A DNA stretch of 64,000 nucleotides, taken from Haloarcula rara (GTDB taxonomy: Archaea > Halobacteriota > Halobacteria > Halobacteriales > Haloarculaceae). The stretch covers positions 310,001 to 374,000 of the forward strand of contig NZ_CP119785.1 of NCBI RefSeq assembly GCF_029338235.1, read 5' to 3'. Of this stretch, positions 8,163 to 16,485 are shown piece by piece (within the stretch, counting starts at the first letter, position 1; the number at the start of each line of letters is the position of its first letter). The translations under genes were made by a program, and so were the position numbers. Below the pieces are notes generated by a model. It saw only the letters and a list, made by a program, of their open reading frames with translations, made no database searches and had not been told where the DNA came from.

Positions 8163-8990
8163 TCAGTTCTCGCCGGCCCGTTCCAGCACCCGCTCGGCCT
8201 GGCGAATCTGGGGCGCGTCTATCATCTCGCCGTCGAGGACGAAGACGCCGCCGTCGGCGTCCTCGCGAGCGCCCAGCAGCCGCGTTGCCCACTGAACGCG
8301 TTCTGGGCCCGGGGTGAACACGTCGTTGATGACTCTCACTTGCCCCGGGTGAACGGCGAGTTTGCCGTCGTAGCCCAGTTCGACGGCGCGTACTGCCTCG
8401 GCTCGGAGCCCCGCGTCGTCGGTGTAGTTCGGGTAATGCGTGTCGATGGGCACGACGCCGGCCGCTCGCGCCGCGAGGACGACGTGCTGGCGAGCGTGGG
8501 TCAGCTCCCCGCCCTCGGCGGTGCGGGTCGCACCGACGTCGCCAGCGAGGTCCTCCGCGCCGAAGACGAGCGCGTCGGTCGAGTCGTGAGCAGCGATTTC
8601 CTCGGCGTGGAGGACGCCGGCGGCGGACTCGACCAGCGCGAGTATCGGACAGTCGACGCCGGCCTCGGAGAGCAGTGTCGCGAGCCGTGTGACGTCCTCG
8701 GCGCCACTGGTCTTCGGGAGCAGGACCGAATCGGGGGCGACACCGGAGAGCGCGACGGCCACATCGTCGGCCGCGCCCCGACCCACCGGGTTGACGCGGA
8801 CACAGACCTCGGCGTCGGCCGGTACGACCTCGACAAGCGCGTCACGCACGGTCTCGCGAGCAGCCGGCTTCGCGCTCGGGACGACGGCGTCTTCGAGGTC
8901 GAAGACCACGACGTCGGTCTCGAAACTGACCGCCTTCCGTAGCTTCTGGGGGTCGTCGCCGGGCGAGAAGAGGACGCTTCGGCGGGCCAT
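8163..8990 (-). CDS. HpcH/HpaI aldolase, CitE-like acyl-CoA lyase, 275 aa
   Basis: Members cleave malyl-CoA, beta-methylmalyl-CoA or citramalyl-CoA into glyoxylate or pyruvate and an acyl-CoA, using Mg2+. Visible marks are the N-terminal LFSPGDDPQKLRKA, VFDLEDAV, the RVNPVG strand, the metal-binding Glu in LALVESAAGVLHA and the Asp in FGAEDLAGDVG. The C-terminal KLAVHPGQV is typical of the family. The ATG ending at 8990 gives MARRSVLF, matching known N-termini; upstream residues are not conserved-looking. The gene is divergent from a MaoC-type hydratase gene 75 bases away. Together they fit a mesaconyl/methylmalyl-CoA step such as in the methylaspartate cycle of some haloarchaea, but substrate is inference. 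Confidence 0.85.
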   Translation of the reverse strand: MARRSVLFSPGDDPQKLRKAVSFETDVVVFDLEDAVVPSAKPAARETVRDALVEVVPADAEVCVRVNPVGRGAADDVAVALSGVAPDSVLLPKTSGAEDVTRLATLLSEAGVDCPILALVESAAGVLHAEEIAAHDSTDALVFGAEDLAGDVGATRTAEGGELTHARQHVVLAARAAGVVPIDTHYPNYTDDAGLRAEAVRAVELGYDGKLAVHPGQVRVINDVFTPGPERVQWATRLLGAREDADGGVFVLDGEMIDAPQIRQAERVLERAGEN

Positions 8991-9065
8991 GGTGTGGCTT
9001 GGGCGCCCACCGTGGTAAGTGATGTGTGCCCACACGGCTAAGGGTCAGGCCGGTGTTGGTCCGGT

Positions 9066-9515
9066 ATGAGCGGGCTGTACTACGAGGGGTTCACCGAGGG
9101 CGAGACCATCGAGCACGACCGCCGACGGACGGTCAGCGAGAGCGACAACCAGCGCTTTTGTGACCTCACGATGAACCAGCAGCCGCTGCATCTGGACGCC
9201 GACTTCGCCGCCGAGACGAGCTTCGGCGAGCGGGTGGTCAACGGGCTCTACACGATGGCGCTGGCCGTCGGGCTGACGATTCCCGACACCACGGACGGGA
9301 CTATCCTCGCAAACCTCGGCTACGACGCCGTCGAACACCCCAGTCCGGTGTTCCACGGCGACACCGTCCGGGCGGAGACCACAGTACTGGAAAAACGACT
9401 CACGAGCGACGGCGACCGGGGCGTCGTCACGATGCAGGTCGACGCCTACACCGGCGAGGACACGCTGGTCTGTACGTTCGAGCGGACCGCCCTGGTCGAG
9501 CGCGCCGAAGCCTGA
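9066..9515 (+). CDS. MaoC-like (hotdog) acyl-CoA hydratase, 149 aa
   Basis: Single hotdog-domain protein of the MaoC/(R)-enoyl-CoA hydratase group. The N-terminal FTEGETIEHDRRRTVSESDN is the usual MaoC opening. The hydratase motif is partly visible: NQQPLHLDADFAAETSFGER contains the Asp-x-x-Phe-Ala pattern, and its His (PLHLD) is the expected catalytic His. The closing strand TFERTALV is normal. It is divergent from the CitE-like lyase, and the pair could carry out hydration plus retro-aldol cleavage of a C4-C5 acyl-CoA. MaoC proteins of this size also act as polyhydroxyalkanoate-related enoyl-CoA hydratases, so the assignment to mesaconyl-CoA is only suggestive. Confidence 0.85.
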   Translation: MSGLYYEGFTEGETIEHDRRRTVSESDNQRFCDLTMNQQPLHLDADFAAETSFGERVVNGLYTMALAVGLTIPDTTDGTILANLGYDAVEHPSPVFHGDTVRAETTVLEKRLTSDGDRGVVTMQVDAYTGEDTLVCTFERTALVERAEA

Positions 9516-9524
9516 CGCGGCCGT

Positions 9525-9890
9525 TCAGCGTCCGAGCAACAGCGTGCCGTTGATACAGACGGCGACCACCCACGGGACGGCCAGCCCGAGCGGAATCGTC
9601 GGTGCCTGACGGGCCGGTACCAGCTCGCGGACGGCGCCGGCCAGCCCCACGACCCCAAATTTGAGCGCGGCCAGTGCACCGATACCGAACTGCCCGATAA
9701 GGTGCCGAACGAGTGGGTTCCCCTCGCGGAGCCCGTACTGGAGTCCGAGCTGTGTCAGATAGACGTCTGCGAGCAGGGCCACGGCGACGACGACCCATAG
9801 CTCTCGCTCGAGGTCCGCGAGCATGTCGAGCGCTCGGCGCCCCCACCGGTCGATGGTCCCGTGACGGACCGTGCGGTCAGATAGCCACAT
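9525..9890 (-). CDS. DUF5658-like small membrane protein, 121 aa
   Basis: The protein has about three to four hydrophobic helices. Between the first and second lies ADVYLTQLGLQYGLREGNPLV, close to the DUF5658 pattern D-x-x-x-T-x-x-x-x-x-x-G-x-x-E-x-NP. An N-terminal basic stretch (DRTVRHGTIDRWGRRA) would stay in the cytoplasm. The ATG ending at 9890 gives MWLSDRTV; a start 12 residues earlier is possible. It converges with the MaoC gene, nine bases apart. No catalytic residues are apparent. Function of the family is unknown. Confidence 0.7.
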   Translation of the reverse strand: MWLSDRTVRHGTIDRWGRRALDMLADLERELWVVVAVALLADVYLTQLGLQYGLREGNPLVRHLIGQFGIGALAALKFGVVGLAGAVRELVPARQAPTIPLGLAVPWVVAVCINGTLLLGR

Positions 9891-10017
9891 CTTGCACCCC
9901 CGGAGCGCCCCATAATATTTCGTCACCGCTCCGTTAATTCACATCTATGATAGTAGCGAAATAACTGTTCCGGTCGGCCCCGACACCGCCTTTCCGCTGG
10001 GGGCCGTATCGGGAGCC

Positions 10018-10170
10018 GTGATTCCACCACTCCGGCGACGCTGTCCGCAGTGTGGCCACCGGGACTGGACGACCCGCTTCGAAACAGTTCGGGAAGACGG
10101 CGCCCGGTTCGTCGTCTGTCCGGCCTGTGCACAGCAGTTCGAGCCGGTCGAGACGCCCTGGCTCAACTGA
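10018..10170 (+). CDS. Small zinc-ribbon protein, about 50 aa
   Basis: A short frame encodes two CxxC knuckles, CPQCGHRDW and CPACAQQFEP, 23 residues apart, forming a compact zinc ribbon with the WTTRFETV strand between them. Short zinc-ribbon proteins are very common in haloarchaea and many bind nucleic acid or protein. The start is uncertain: GTG at 10018 is the nearest plausible codon. The frame stays open upstream to about 9949 without an ATG, although an ATG in another frame at 9947 would join it after a one-base change. It ends nine bases before the convergent carboxylase gene's end. Confidence 0.6.
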   Translation: MIPPLRRRCPQCGHRDWTTRFETVREDGARFVVCPACAQQFEPVETPWLN

Positions 10171-10179
10171 GTGCCGGCG

Positions 10180-11949
10180 TCACAGAATCGTCCCGTGTTT
10201 CTTCTCCGGACGGTCTTTCTCGACGGTCGCGTACAGTTCGAAGCGAGCGGCCAGTTCGGCCCGCAAGTCGCCCGGGGGGACGATTTCGTCGATGACGACT
10301 TCGCTGGCCATCCGGTAGGCGTCGATGTCTTCTCGGTACTGCTCGCGGAGGTCCCGCTCGCGTTCGGCCCGCTCTTCGGGGTCGTCGATGTCGTCCAGTT
10401 TGTTGGCGTAGACGGCGTTGATAGCCGCTTCGGGCCCCATGATGGCAATCTCGCCGCTGGGTAGTGCCAGCGTCGCCTCCGGGTCGTAGGCCGGCCCGGA
10501 CATGGCGTAGATGCCGGCGCCGTAGGCCTTCCGGACGACGACACACTGTTTGGGCACCGTCGCCTCGCTCGTGGCGTATATCATCTTCTTGCCCACCTCC
10601 AGGATGCCCTCCTTCTCGACGCCCGAGCCGGCCATGAACCCCGGCGTATCACAGAGGTACAGCAGCGGGACGTTGAACGCGTCGCACTTCCAGACGAACT
10701 CGGCGGCTTTGCGGGCCGAGTCCGGGAAGATGGCCCCGGCGCGGTGGGCGGGCTGGTTTGCGACCACTCCGACCGTGCGGCCGTCGATGCGGGCGAACCC
10801 GATGAGTATCTCCCGCCCGTACTCGGGCTGGAGCTCGAAGAAGGAGCCGCCGTCGACGACGCGCTCGATGACCCGATGCATGTCGTATCCTTTGTTCGGT
10901 TCCGGCGGAATGACGCTGTCGAGGCCCGCCGGGGAGCGTGCGGGCTCGACCGGGTCGGCCGACGGTGGCTCGTCCTCGCAGCTGTCCGGGAGATAGCTGA
11001 CGAGCTGAGCGACGAGTTCCCGGGCCTCGGCCTCGTCGTCGGCAACCAGGTCAGCGCTGCCGGAGTGACGCGCGTGGACGTCCGGCCCCCCGAGTTCCGC
11101 GAGGTCGATGTCCTCGCCCGTGACCATCCTCACCATCCGCGGCGAGGCGATAGCCAGCGTGCTCATCCCGCGGACCATCACGGTGAAATCCGAGAAGACA
11201 GGCGTGTACGCCGCGCCGGCGATACAGGGGCCATAGAGGACGCATATCTGTGGGACGACGCCGGAGATGCGGGAGTGGTTGAAGTAGAACTTCCCGATTC
11301 CCTCGCGATTCGCGAAAAAGCCCAACTACTGGTCGATGCGCCCGCCCGAGGAGTCCACGAGATACAGCGCCGGTCGCCCGGTCTTCAACGCGCGCTCCTG
11401 CAGCCGGATGAACTTCTCGACGCCGTGTTTCGCCACCGAGCCGGCCTTCACGGTGAAGTCGTTGGCACCGACGTGGAGTTTGCGCCCGTCCAGCGTGCCG
11501 GCGCCGGTGACGAGCCCGTCGGCCGGGAGCCGCGTGTCGGGGTCGTACTCCTCGACGTCAGGGCCCTCGGGACTCCAGCTGTCGAAGTTCGCGAACCGAC
11601 CGTCCTCGAAGTCGAGGCCGTCCGCGCCGAACCACAGTTCCCGTCGGTCACGGACGAACAGCTTCCCCTGGTCTTCGAGCCGTTCGCGGTACTTCTCGGG
11701 GCCACCGCGTTCGATATCGGCTATCTCCTCTCGGAGGCGGCGTTCCCAGTCGGTCGGGCCGGACTCGGTCGCTCGGCCACCCGAGTCGCCCTCGTCCGCC
11801 CCGTCGGTCCCGGCCATCTCCCGGACCAGCGTCGGTTCGTCGCTATCACCGACGTACACCTCGACAGTCTCACCGACGTGTTCGGCCACGGCCGCGGCGA
11901 TAGCGGCGGCCTCGTCCCGAGTGACCGACGCGGCTATACGCACCTTCAT
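10180..11949 (-). pseudogene. Acyl-CoA carboxylase carboxyltransferase subunit with one in-frame TAG
   Basis: The carboxyltransferase moves CO2 from biotin to an acyl-CoA (propionyl-, acetyl- or methylcrotonyl-type). From the ATG ending at 11949 the frame runs 590 codons; codon 208 (11326-11328) is TAG. Residues 1-45 look like the small haloarchaeal acc operon protein (DEAAAIAAAVAEHV), followed by an acidic linker. The carboxyltransferase starts near residue 83 (WERRLREEIADIERGG). The N-terminal half has KHGVEKFIRLQERA and, after the TAG, VLYGPCIAGAAYTPVF. The C-terminal half has RVVDGGSFFELQP, GAIFPDSARKAAEF and CDTPGFMAGSGVEKEG. Only the TAG disrupts it. The biotin-carboxylase subunit is not in the window. 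Confidence 0.85.
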
Positions 11950-12137
11950 ACCATACCACACGGTCCGAGGGGCCATACAGATTTGTGTAGAGTACGTCCG
12001 ATAGCAGCGACCCAGCGTCGGTGCCCGGGACAGTCCGACAGCCGGCGGTCTCACGTGCGTTTGCTCCGGCTGAAGTGATTATCATCGGTTGTAATAGTGC
12101 CGGGTCATTGATGTTCAGGGCCGCGTAACTGGCACGT

Positions 12138-14138
12138 ATGCGAGGGGTCAGATTGGAGCGCGCGACGACCGCGCGAGGAGTTCGCGCCGGCGGCTGGCTC
12201 CTCGTCTCGCTGTGCCTGCTTGCGGTTTTCCTCGCGGTCACTGGGTCGGCGACGGCGACCGGGACACAGCCACTGGGGGAGGAAAACGACACCGAACCCC
12301 CCACGTGGGAGAACGCGACGAAGGCGGGCCCCGAAGAGGTAGAGCTTATTTTCACTGATAACAGCACCATCGACCAGCAGACGATAGCGGCCTCCGACTT
12401 CGCCCTCAGTTCGGGGAACGTCTCCAACGTCTCTGTCGAATCGACCGACGGGGGAGTGTCCGTGATGTTGCTTCTCGAGGACCGGCTGGACGTGAACAAC
12501 GTCACGGTACGCATCGCGGAGTCAGGCGGCATAGCCGACGTGGAGGGCAACGAGCTGAGGAACGGCACGAAGACGGTCACCGGGATGGACACGTCCGTCC
12601 CCGACTTTCGCAGCTTCGACCTGACACGCGTAAACGACTCGACCGCCGAGATACAGGTCGAAGCCAGCGAGCCGCTCACCGAGCTGGCAGTCGACGTGAC
12701 GGGCCCGACGAACGACCGGCTCACGATAGCGGACTTCACCGCCGTCGACGACGCGAACACGACCTTCGAGACCCGCTACACCGTCCCCGAGTTCGGGGCC
12801 TACAGCTTCGTCTGGGAGCGTGCCATCGACCGCTACGACAACCGACGAGTGATGTCGCGGATGCGGCAGTTCCGGTACGAGGATTCGGCGCCGGAAATCG
12901 TCTTCGACGGGCCGGCCAGGACGACGGTCGACACGTCGGTGAACTTCAGCGCCACCGAGACGGTCGACGAGGACGGTATCGACAGCTACCAGTGGCGCAT
13001 CGACGGCGGGACCGTGCTCTCCGGGCCGTCTATTCAGGTTGCCTTCGCGGCCGCCGGGCGCCACGATATCACGCTCGAGGTGACCGACAGCAAGGGGTAC
13101 ACGGCGGTCGAGACCCGAGAGATTCAGGTCGAACAGAGCTCGGACAGTCCGGTGTCGGTCACGGTCCACAACGGGACCCACGCGAACGCGACCGTCGAGG
13201 GCGCCGGGCTCGTCCAGCAGGTCCGGGCCGAGAAGGACACGCTCGTTGGGACTGACAACGTCACCCTCGAACGACTCAGTGCCGCCTTCCCGGCCAACAC
13301 GTCGGTGTCGCTCGGCTTCCGGGCCAGCGATAGTGGCCCGGCCTCACTCGACGGCCAGTCGTTCGGCCTGTTCGACATCGACCACGACCAGCCAGCCAAC
13401 CGCGTGAGCATCAGGTTCAGCGTCGATAGAGAGCGCCTGAATCGGACCGATGTGGACCCCGAATCCGTCGCGCTGTACCGGGACGCCGACGGCTGGACGC
13501 CGCTGTCGACGTCGGTCGTCAGCCGACCAGACGACCGAGTGGTCTACCAGGCCACGGCCCCGGGACTCTCACAGTTCGCTGTCGGAACCGCACCGGACCC
13601 GACTGAACCGACGGGAGCCGAGACGAACGAGACGACTGACGCGTCGAACGACACCAAGTCTCCGACTAGCAACTCGACGGCGGCCACCGAACCGGACGCC
13701 CGCGCAGATATCACCATCACGAACGTGACCGTCAACGAGACGTCGCCGAGCGTGGGCGAGACAGTCGTCATCAACGTCACCGCGACGAATCGGGGCGAAG
13801 CTGGGGGTACCTACCCGTTCAGCGTCCGGCTCAACGGCACCAGCGTCGCCACCCACGAGCTGTCGGTCCCGGCAGGAGACACGGTGACGCGGAGTTACGA
13901 GCAGAACCTCACAGCCGAGGGGGAGCTGTCGGTCGCCGGAACACCGGTCGCGAACGTGAGTGCCGAGAGCGGCGGGTCGCTCCTGCCCGCGTCGGTCGCC
14001 GGCTTGCTGTCTGGGCTGCCGAACCCACTGGCGCTGTGGCCCGGCGGCATCGTCGGCACGGTTCTGGGCGCGCTCGTCGGGCTCGTGGTCGTGGTCTACA
14101 GCGTTCTCAAGGCGCTGGCGATATACCTCGGATACTAG
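12138..14138 (+). CDS. Large secreted surface protein with PKD, PGF-type and CARDB domains, 666 aa
   Basis: A basic start and hydrophobic helix at about 21-40 followed by AATGTQP-like sequence form a signal peptide. Residues 45-240 are beta-rich, Thr/Asn-rich modules. A PKD domain lies at about 250-335 (TVDTSVNFSATETVDEDG through ITLEVTDSKGY). The following 150 residues resemble the domain that precedes PGF-CTERM anchors (SVALYRDADGWTPL, APGLSQFAVGTA). A Thr/Ser/Asn-rich linker leads to a CARDB-like domain (SPSVGETVVINVTATNRGEA). The last 30 residues form a hydrophobic helix that may anchor the protein. Many NxS/T sequons fit N-glycosylation. An adhesive or S-layer-associated role is inference. 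The stop is TAG. Confidence 0.8.
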   Translation: MRGVRLERATTARGVRAGGWLLVSLCLLAVFLAVTGSATATGTQPLGEENDTEPPTWENATKAGPEEVELIFTDNSTIDQQTIAASDFALSSGNVSNVSVESTDGGVSVMLLLEDRLDVNNVTVRIAESGGIADVEGNELRNGTKTVTGMDTSVPDFRSFDLTRVNDSTAEIQVEASEPLTELAVDVTGPTNDRLTIADFTAVDDANTTFETRYTVPEFGAYSFVWERAIDRYDNRRVMSRMRQFRYEDSAPEIVFDGPARTTVDTSVNFSATETVDEDGIDSYQWRIDGGTVLSGPSIQVAFAAAGRHDITLEVTDSKGYTAVETREIQVEQSSDSPVSVTVHNGTHANATVEGAGLVQQVRAEKDTLVGTDNVTLERLSAAFPANTSVSLGFRASDSGPASLDGQSFGLFDIDHDQPANRVSIRFSVDRERLNRTDVDPESVALYRDADGWTPLSTSVVSRPDDRVVYQATAPGLSQFAVGTAPDPTEPTGAETNETTDASNDTKSPTSNSTAATEPDARADITITNVTVNETSPSVGETVVINVTATNRGEAGGTYPFSVRLNGTSVATHELSVPAGDTVTRSYEQNLTAEGELSVAGTPVANVSAESGGSLLPASVAGLLSGLPNPLALWPGGIVGTVLGALVGLVVVVYSVLKALAIYLGY

Positions 14139-14153
14139 AAGGTCGACAGCGCG

Positions 14154-15032
14154 TTAGCGCTCGACAGCGGATTCGATGCGGTCGATGAGTTCGTCGTTCC
14201 CGAGATACAGCGGCGTCCGCTCGTGGAGGTCGTCGGGTTCGGCCGAAAGCAGTGAGCCGTCGCCGTTCGAGGAACTCCCGCCGGCCGATTCGACGATGTA
14301 GGCCATGGGGTGGCCTTCGAACTGGAGACGGAGTTTGCCCTCCGGCCGCGATTCCAGCGCGGGGTAGGCGAAGACGCCGCCGTAGGTGAGGACCTGGTTG
14401 ATGTCTGCCACCATCGCGCCGCCGTAGCGCAGTTTCAGCTCCTCGCGAATCTCCTCGGCGACCGGCTCGAACTCGTCGGTCCAGGAGTCGACGCCGCCGC
14501 CGAAGCCAAAGACCGTTGGGTCTTCGGGGACGGTGACCTCGTTGTCGACGAGCTGCTTCTCGCCGTCCTCGAGGAGGTATTCGCGGACGCGGTCGTCGCG
14601 GGCCACCAGCATCGAGGTGACCGGGCCGTAGATGACGAAGCCGGCGGCGACGAGGTTCCGCCCGCTGGTCGGCGGGCGCTCGGTGTAGACGGCGAAGATG
14701 GTCCCCATCCCGCTGTTCGGTTCGAGGTTCGAGGAGCCATCGAGCGGGTCGACGGCGACGTGGAGCCGGCCGGTCGAGGTGGTCACGTCCTCGCGTTCCT
14801 CGCTGGCGTAGCTGGCCACGCCGTCGATGGCGAGGAGGCGCTGCTCGAATATCTCGTCCGCTCGGAGGTCCGCAGCCAGCTGCTCGTCGCCGGTCGGGTT
14901 CACCGAGTCGCTATGGCCCCGTTCCGTGAAGATTGCCGTCCGCACGTCGGCGGTGGTTTCCGCGATGGTGTCGATGACCTGTGCGACCGTGGCGTCGGCG
15001 TTCGTGGCCGAAGCGTCGAGTGATTCGCTCAT
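14154..15032 (-). CDS. fbp: Class I fructose-1,6-bisphosphatase, 292 aa
   Basis: This enzyme hydrolyses fructose 1,6-bisphosphate to fructose 6-phosphate in gluconeogenesis. The key metal-binding motif DPLDGSSN is at about residues 98-105, with the upstream acidic residues in ASEEREDV and NPTGDEQLAADL. Downstream, YGGAMVADINQVLTYGGVFAYP and GKLRLQFEGHPMAYIVE match the sugar-binding half. Length (292) is near the haloarchaeal class I size and shorter than bacterial FBPases. The ATG ending at 15032 is taken because it starts the usual acidic N-terminal helix. It converges with the surface-protein gene, 15 bases apart. Upstream is a 244-base AT-richer intergenic region shared with hbd. Confidence 0.92.
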   Translation of the reverse strand: MSESLDASATNADATVAQVIDTIAETTADVRTAIFTERGHSDSVNPTGDEQLAADLRADEIFEQRLLAIDGVASYASEEREDVTTSTGRLHVAVDPLDGSSNLEPNSGMGTIFAVYTERPPTSGRNLVAAGFVIYGPVTSMLVARDDRVREYLLEDGEKQLVDNEVTVPEDPTVFGFGGGVDSWTDEFEPVAEEIREELKLRYGGAMVADINQVLTYGGVFAYPALESRPEGKLRLQFEGHPMAYIVESAGGSSSNGDGSLLSAEPDDLHERTPLYLGNDELIDRIESAVER

Positions 15033-15276
15033 TGATGGGGTAGGTGTAGTGCCCTGACAGGTCGGGCAGTGGTCTGGGATGCGTCGTATATTCGTTCAGG
15101 CGCCCCCCATAAGTATCTTTAGGCTGACAGTTACTACAAATCGAGTAAATATCTTCACACCGGCACCATCTGTGGGTTAGATATGCCAGTTGAATCGTAC
15201 ATCAGCTAATAGTCAGAATTAGTATATATCGTATCCCGGCGGCACGCTTACCCACCGGCCGGCCCAACTGACCCCT

Positions 15277-16134
15277 ATGGAACGCGACGATATCGACACC
15301 GTCGGCGTCGTCGGCGCGGGCACGATGGGCAGCGGTATCGCGCAGGTGGCCGCGGTCAACGGCTACCGCGTGGTCATGCGCGACGTCGAGGAGCGGTTCG
15401 TCGACAGCGGAGTCGACGCTATCGAGAAAAGCCTCGACCGATTCGTCTCCCGGGGCGAGCTGAACCAGTCGGCGGCCGAGAGCGCCCGAGAGCGTATCGA
15501 GGGAACAACCGACCTCACCGCCCTGGGCGAGGCCGACCTCGTGGTCGAGGCGGTGACCGAGGCGCTCTCGGTCAAACAGTCAGTGTTCGCAGACCTGGCC
15601 GACGTCTGTGACCCCGAGACGGTGCTCGCGACGAACACGAGCACGCTCTCGATAACGAGTATCGCGAGCGCCGTCGACCGCCCGGAGCGGGTCGTCGGGC
15701 TGCACTTCATGAACCCGGTCCCGGTGATGGCCGGGGTCGAAGTGGTCGTCGGCGAGCAGACGAGTCGGTCGACGGCCGACCTCGCCCACGCGTTCGCCGC
15801 CGAGCTGGAGAAGGAGACCTGGGAGGCCGACGACAGACCCGGCTTCGTCGTCAACCGCGTCCTCATGCCCTGGATAAACGAGGGCATCCGGGCCTACGAC
15901 GAGGGCGTCGCGGCAAAGGGCGACGTGGACCGGGGCCTGCGCCTGGGGACCAACGTCCCGATGGGGCCCCTGGAGCTGGCCGACCACATCGGACTGGACG
16001 TGGTCTTCGAGTCCAGCGAGACGCTCCACGACGAGCTCGGTGACCGCTACAAACCGGCGTATCTGCTGAAGCGGAAGGTCGAGGCCGGTGACCTCGGCAA
16101 GAAGACCGGCTCGGGCTTCTACGAGTACGATTGA
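15277..16134 (+). CDS. hbd: 3-hydroxyacyl-CoA dehydrogenase, 285 aa
   Basis: NAD-dependent oxidation of (S)-3-hydroxyacyl-CoA to 3-oxoacyl-CoA, the third step of beta-oxidation. The Rossmann motif VGVVGAGTMGSGIAQVAA is at residues 8-25. The catalytic His sits in GLHFMNPVPVM and its partner Glu in the same fold region; FVVNRVLMPWINEG links the two domains. C-terminal residues MGPLELADHIGLD and GSGFYEYD are typical of 3-hydroxybutyryl-CoA dehydrogenases of about 285 residues. It is a standalone single-function enzyme, without a fused crotonase domain. Upstream DNA contains AGTATATATC about 50 bases before the ATG. Substrate chain length cannot be read from sequence. Confidence 0.9.
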   Translation: MERDDIDTVGVVGAGTMGSGIAQVAAVNGYRVVMRDVEERFVDSGVDAIEKSLDRFVSRGELNQSAAESARERIEGTTDLTALGEADLVVEAVTEALSVKQSVFADLADVCDPETVLATNTSTLSITSIASAVDRPERVVGLHFMNPVPVMAGVEVVVGEQTSRSTADLAHAFAAELEKETWEADDRPGFVVNRVLMPWINEGIRAYDEGVAAKGDVDRGLRLGTNVPMGPLELADHIGLDVVFESSETLHDELGDRYKPAYLLKRKVEAGDLGKKTGSGFYEYD

Positions 16135-16155
16135 GCGGCGGGCCGACCGAGCCAC

Positions 16156-16485
16156 TCACGCCTCGCCCAGGCTCTCGCGCATCCACTCGAACTGCTCGCG
16201 GAGCCGGGCCTCGCCCGCTTCAGTCAGCGAGTATTTGTCTGCGATACCGTCGGTCCGCTGTGTGACGAACCCGCCGTCGACCATCGCCTCCAGGGCCCCG
16301 TAGAAGCTCTTGGGGTCGATGCGCGTGTCGTAGCGGGATTCGAGGCGCGTCTTCAGCCGCTGGCCGGTCAGTTCGCCGTCCTCGGCCGCCGCGAGCAGGA
16401 TACAGATGTCGCGTCGCCGACCGCTCTGGAGCCATTTCGCCATACGACCACCACGACCGGCCCCGTCTCGGGCCTTTCGACTCAT
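16156..16485 (-). CDS. PadR-like winged-helix regulator, 109 aa
   Basis: A single winged-helix domain: the recognition region runs through ELTGQRLKTRLESRYDTRIDPKS and FYGALEAMVDGGFVTQRT, with a wing-like DKYSLTEAGEARL typical of PadR and related regulators (SLTEAG is a hallmark). The ATG ending at 16485 is chosen because it overlaps the stop of the upstream HTTM gene by four bases (ATGA), indicating translational coupling; an alternative ATG at 16443 would give 95 residues. It ends 21 bases before the convergent hbd stop. It may regulate the HTTM operon or neighbouring genes; targets and ligand are unknown. Confidence 0.75.
   Translation of the reverse strand: MSRKARDGAGRGGRMAKWLQSGRRRDICILLAAAEDGELTGQRLKTRLESRYDTRIDPKSFYGALEAMVDGGFVTQRTDGIADKYSLTEAGEARLREQFEWMRESLGEA

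Noticed and set aside
1072..11949. Complete reassignment of TAG to an amino acid
   Set aside because: TAG clearly ends several intact genes (Xre regulator, gdhB, ychF, DUF1616 protein, surface protein), and no pyl genes are visible in the window.
10744..12078. Plus-strand open frame of 444 codons opposite the carboxyltransferase
   Set aside because: Antisense shadow; the carboxyltransferase motifs on the minus strand are unambiguous apart from the TAG.
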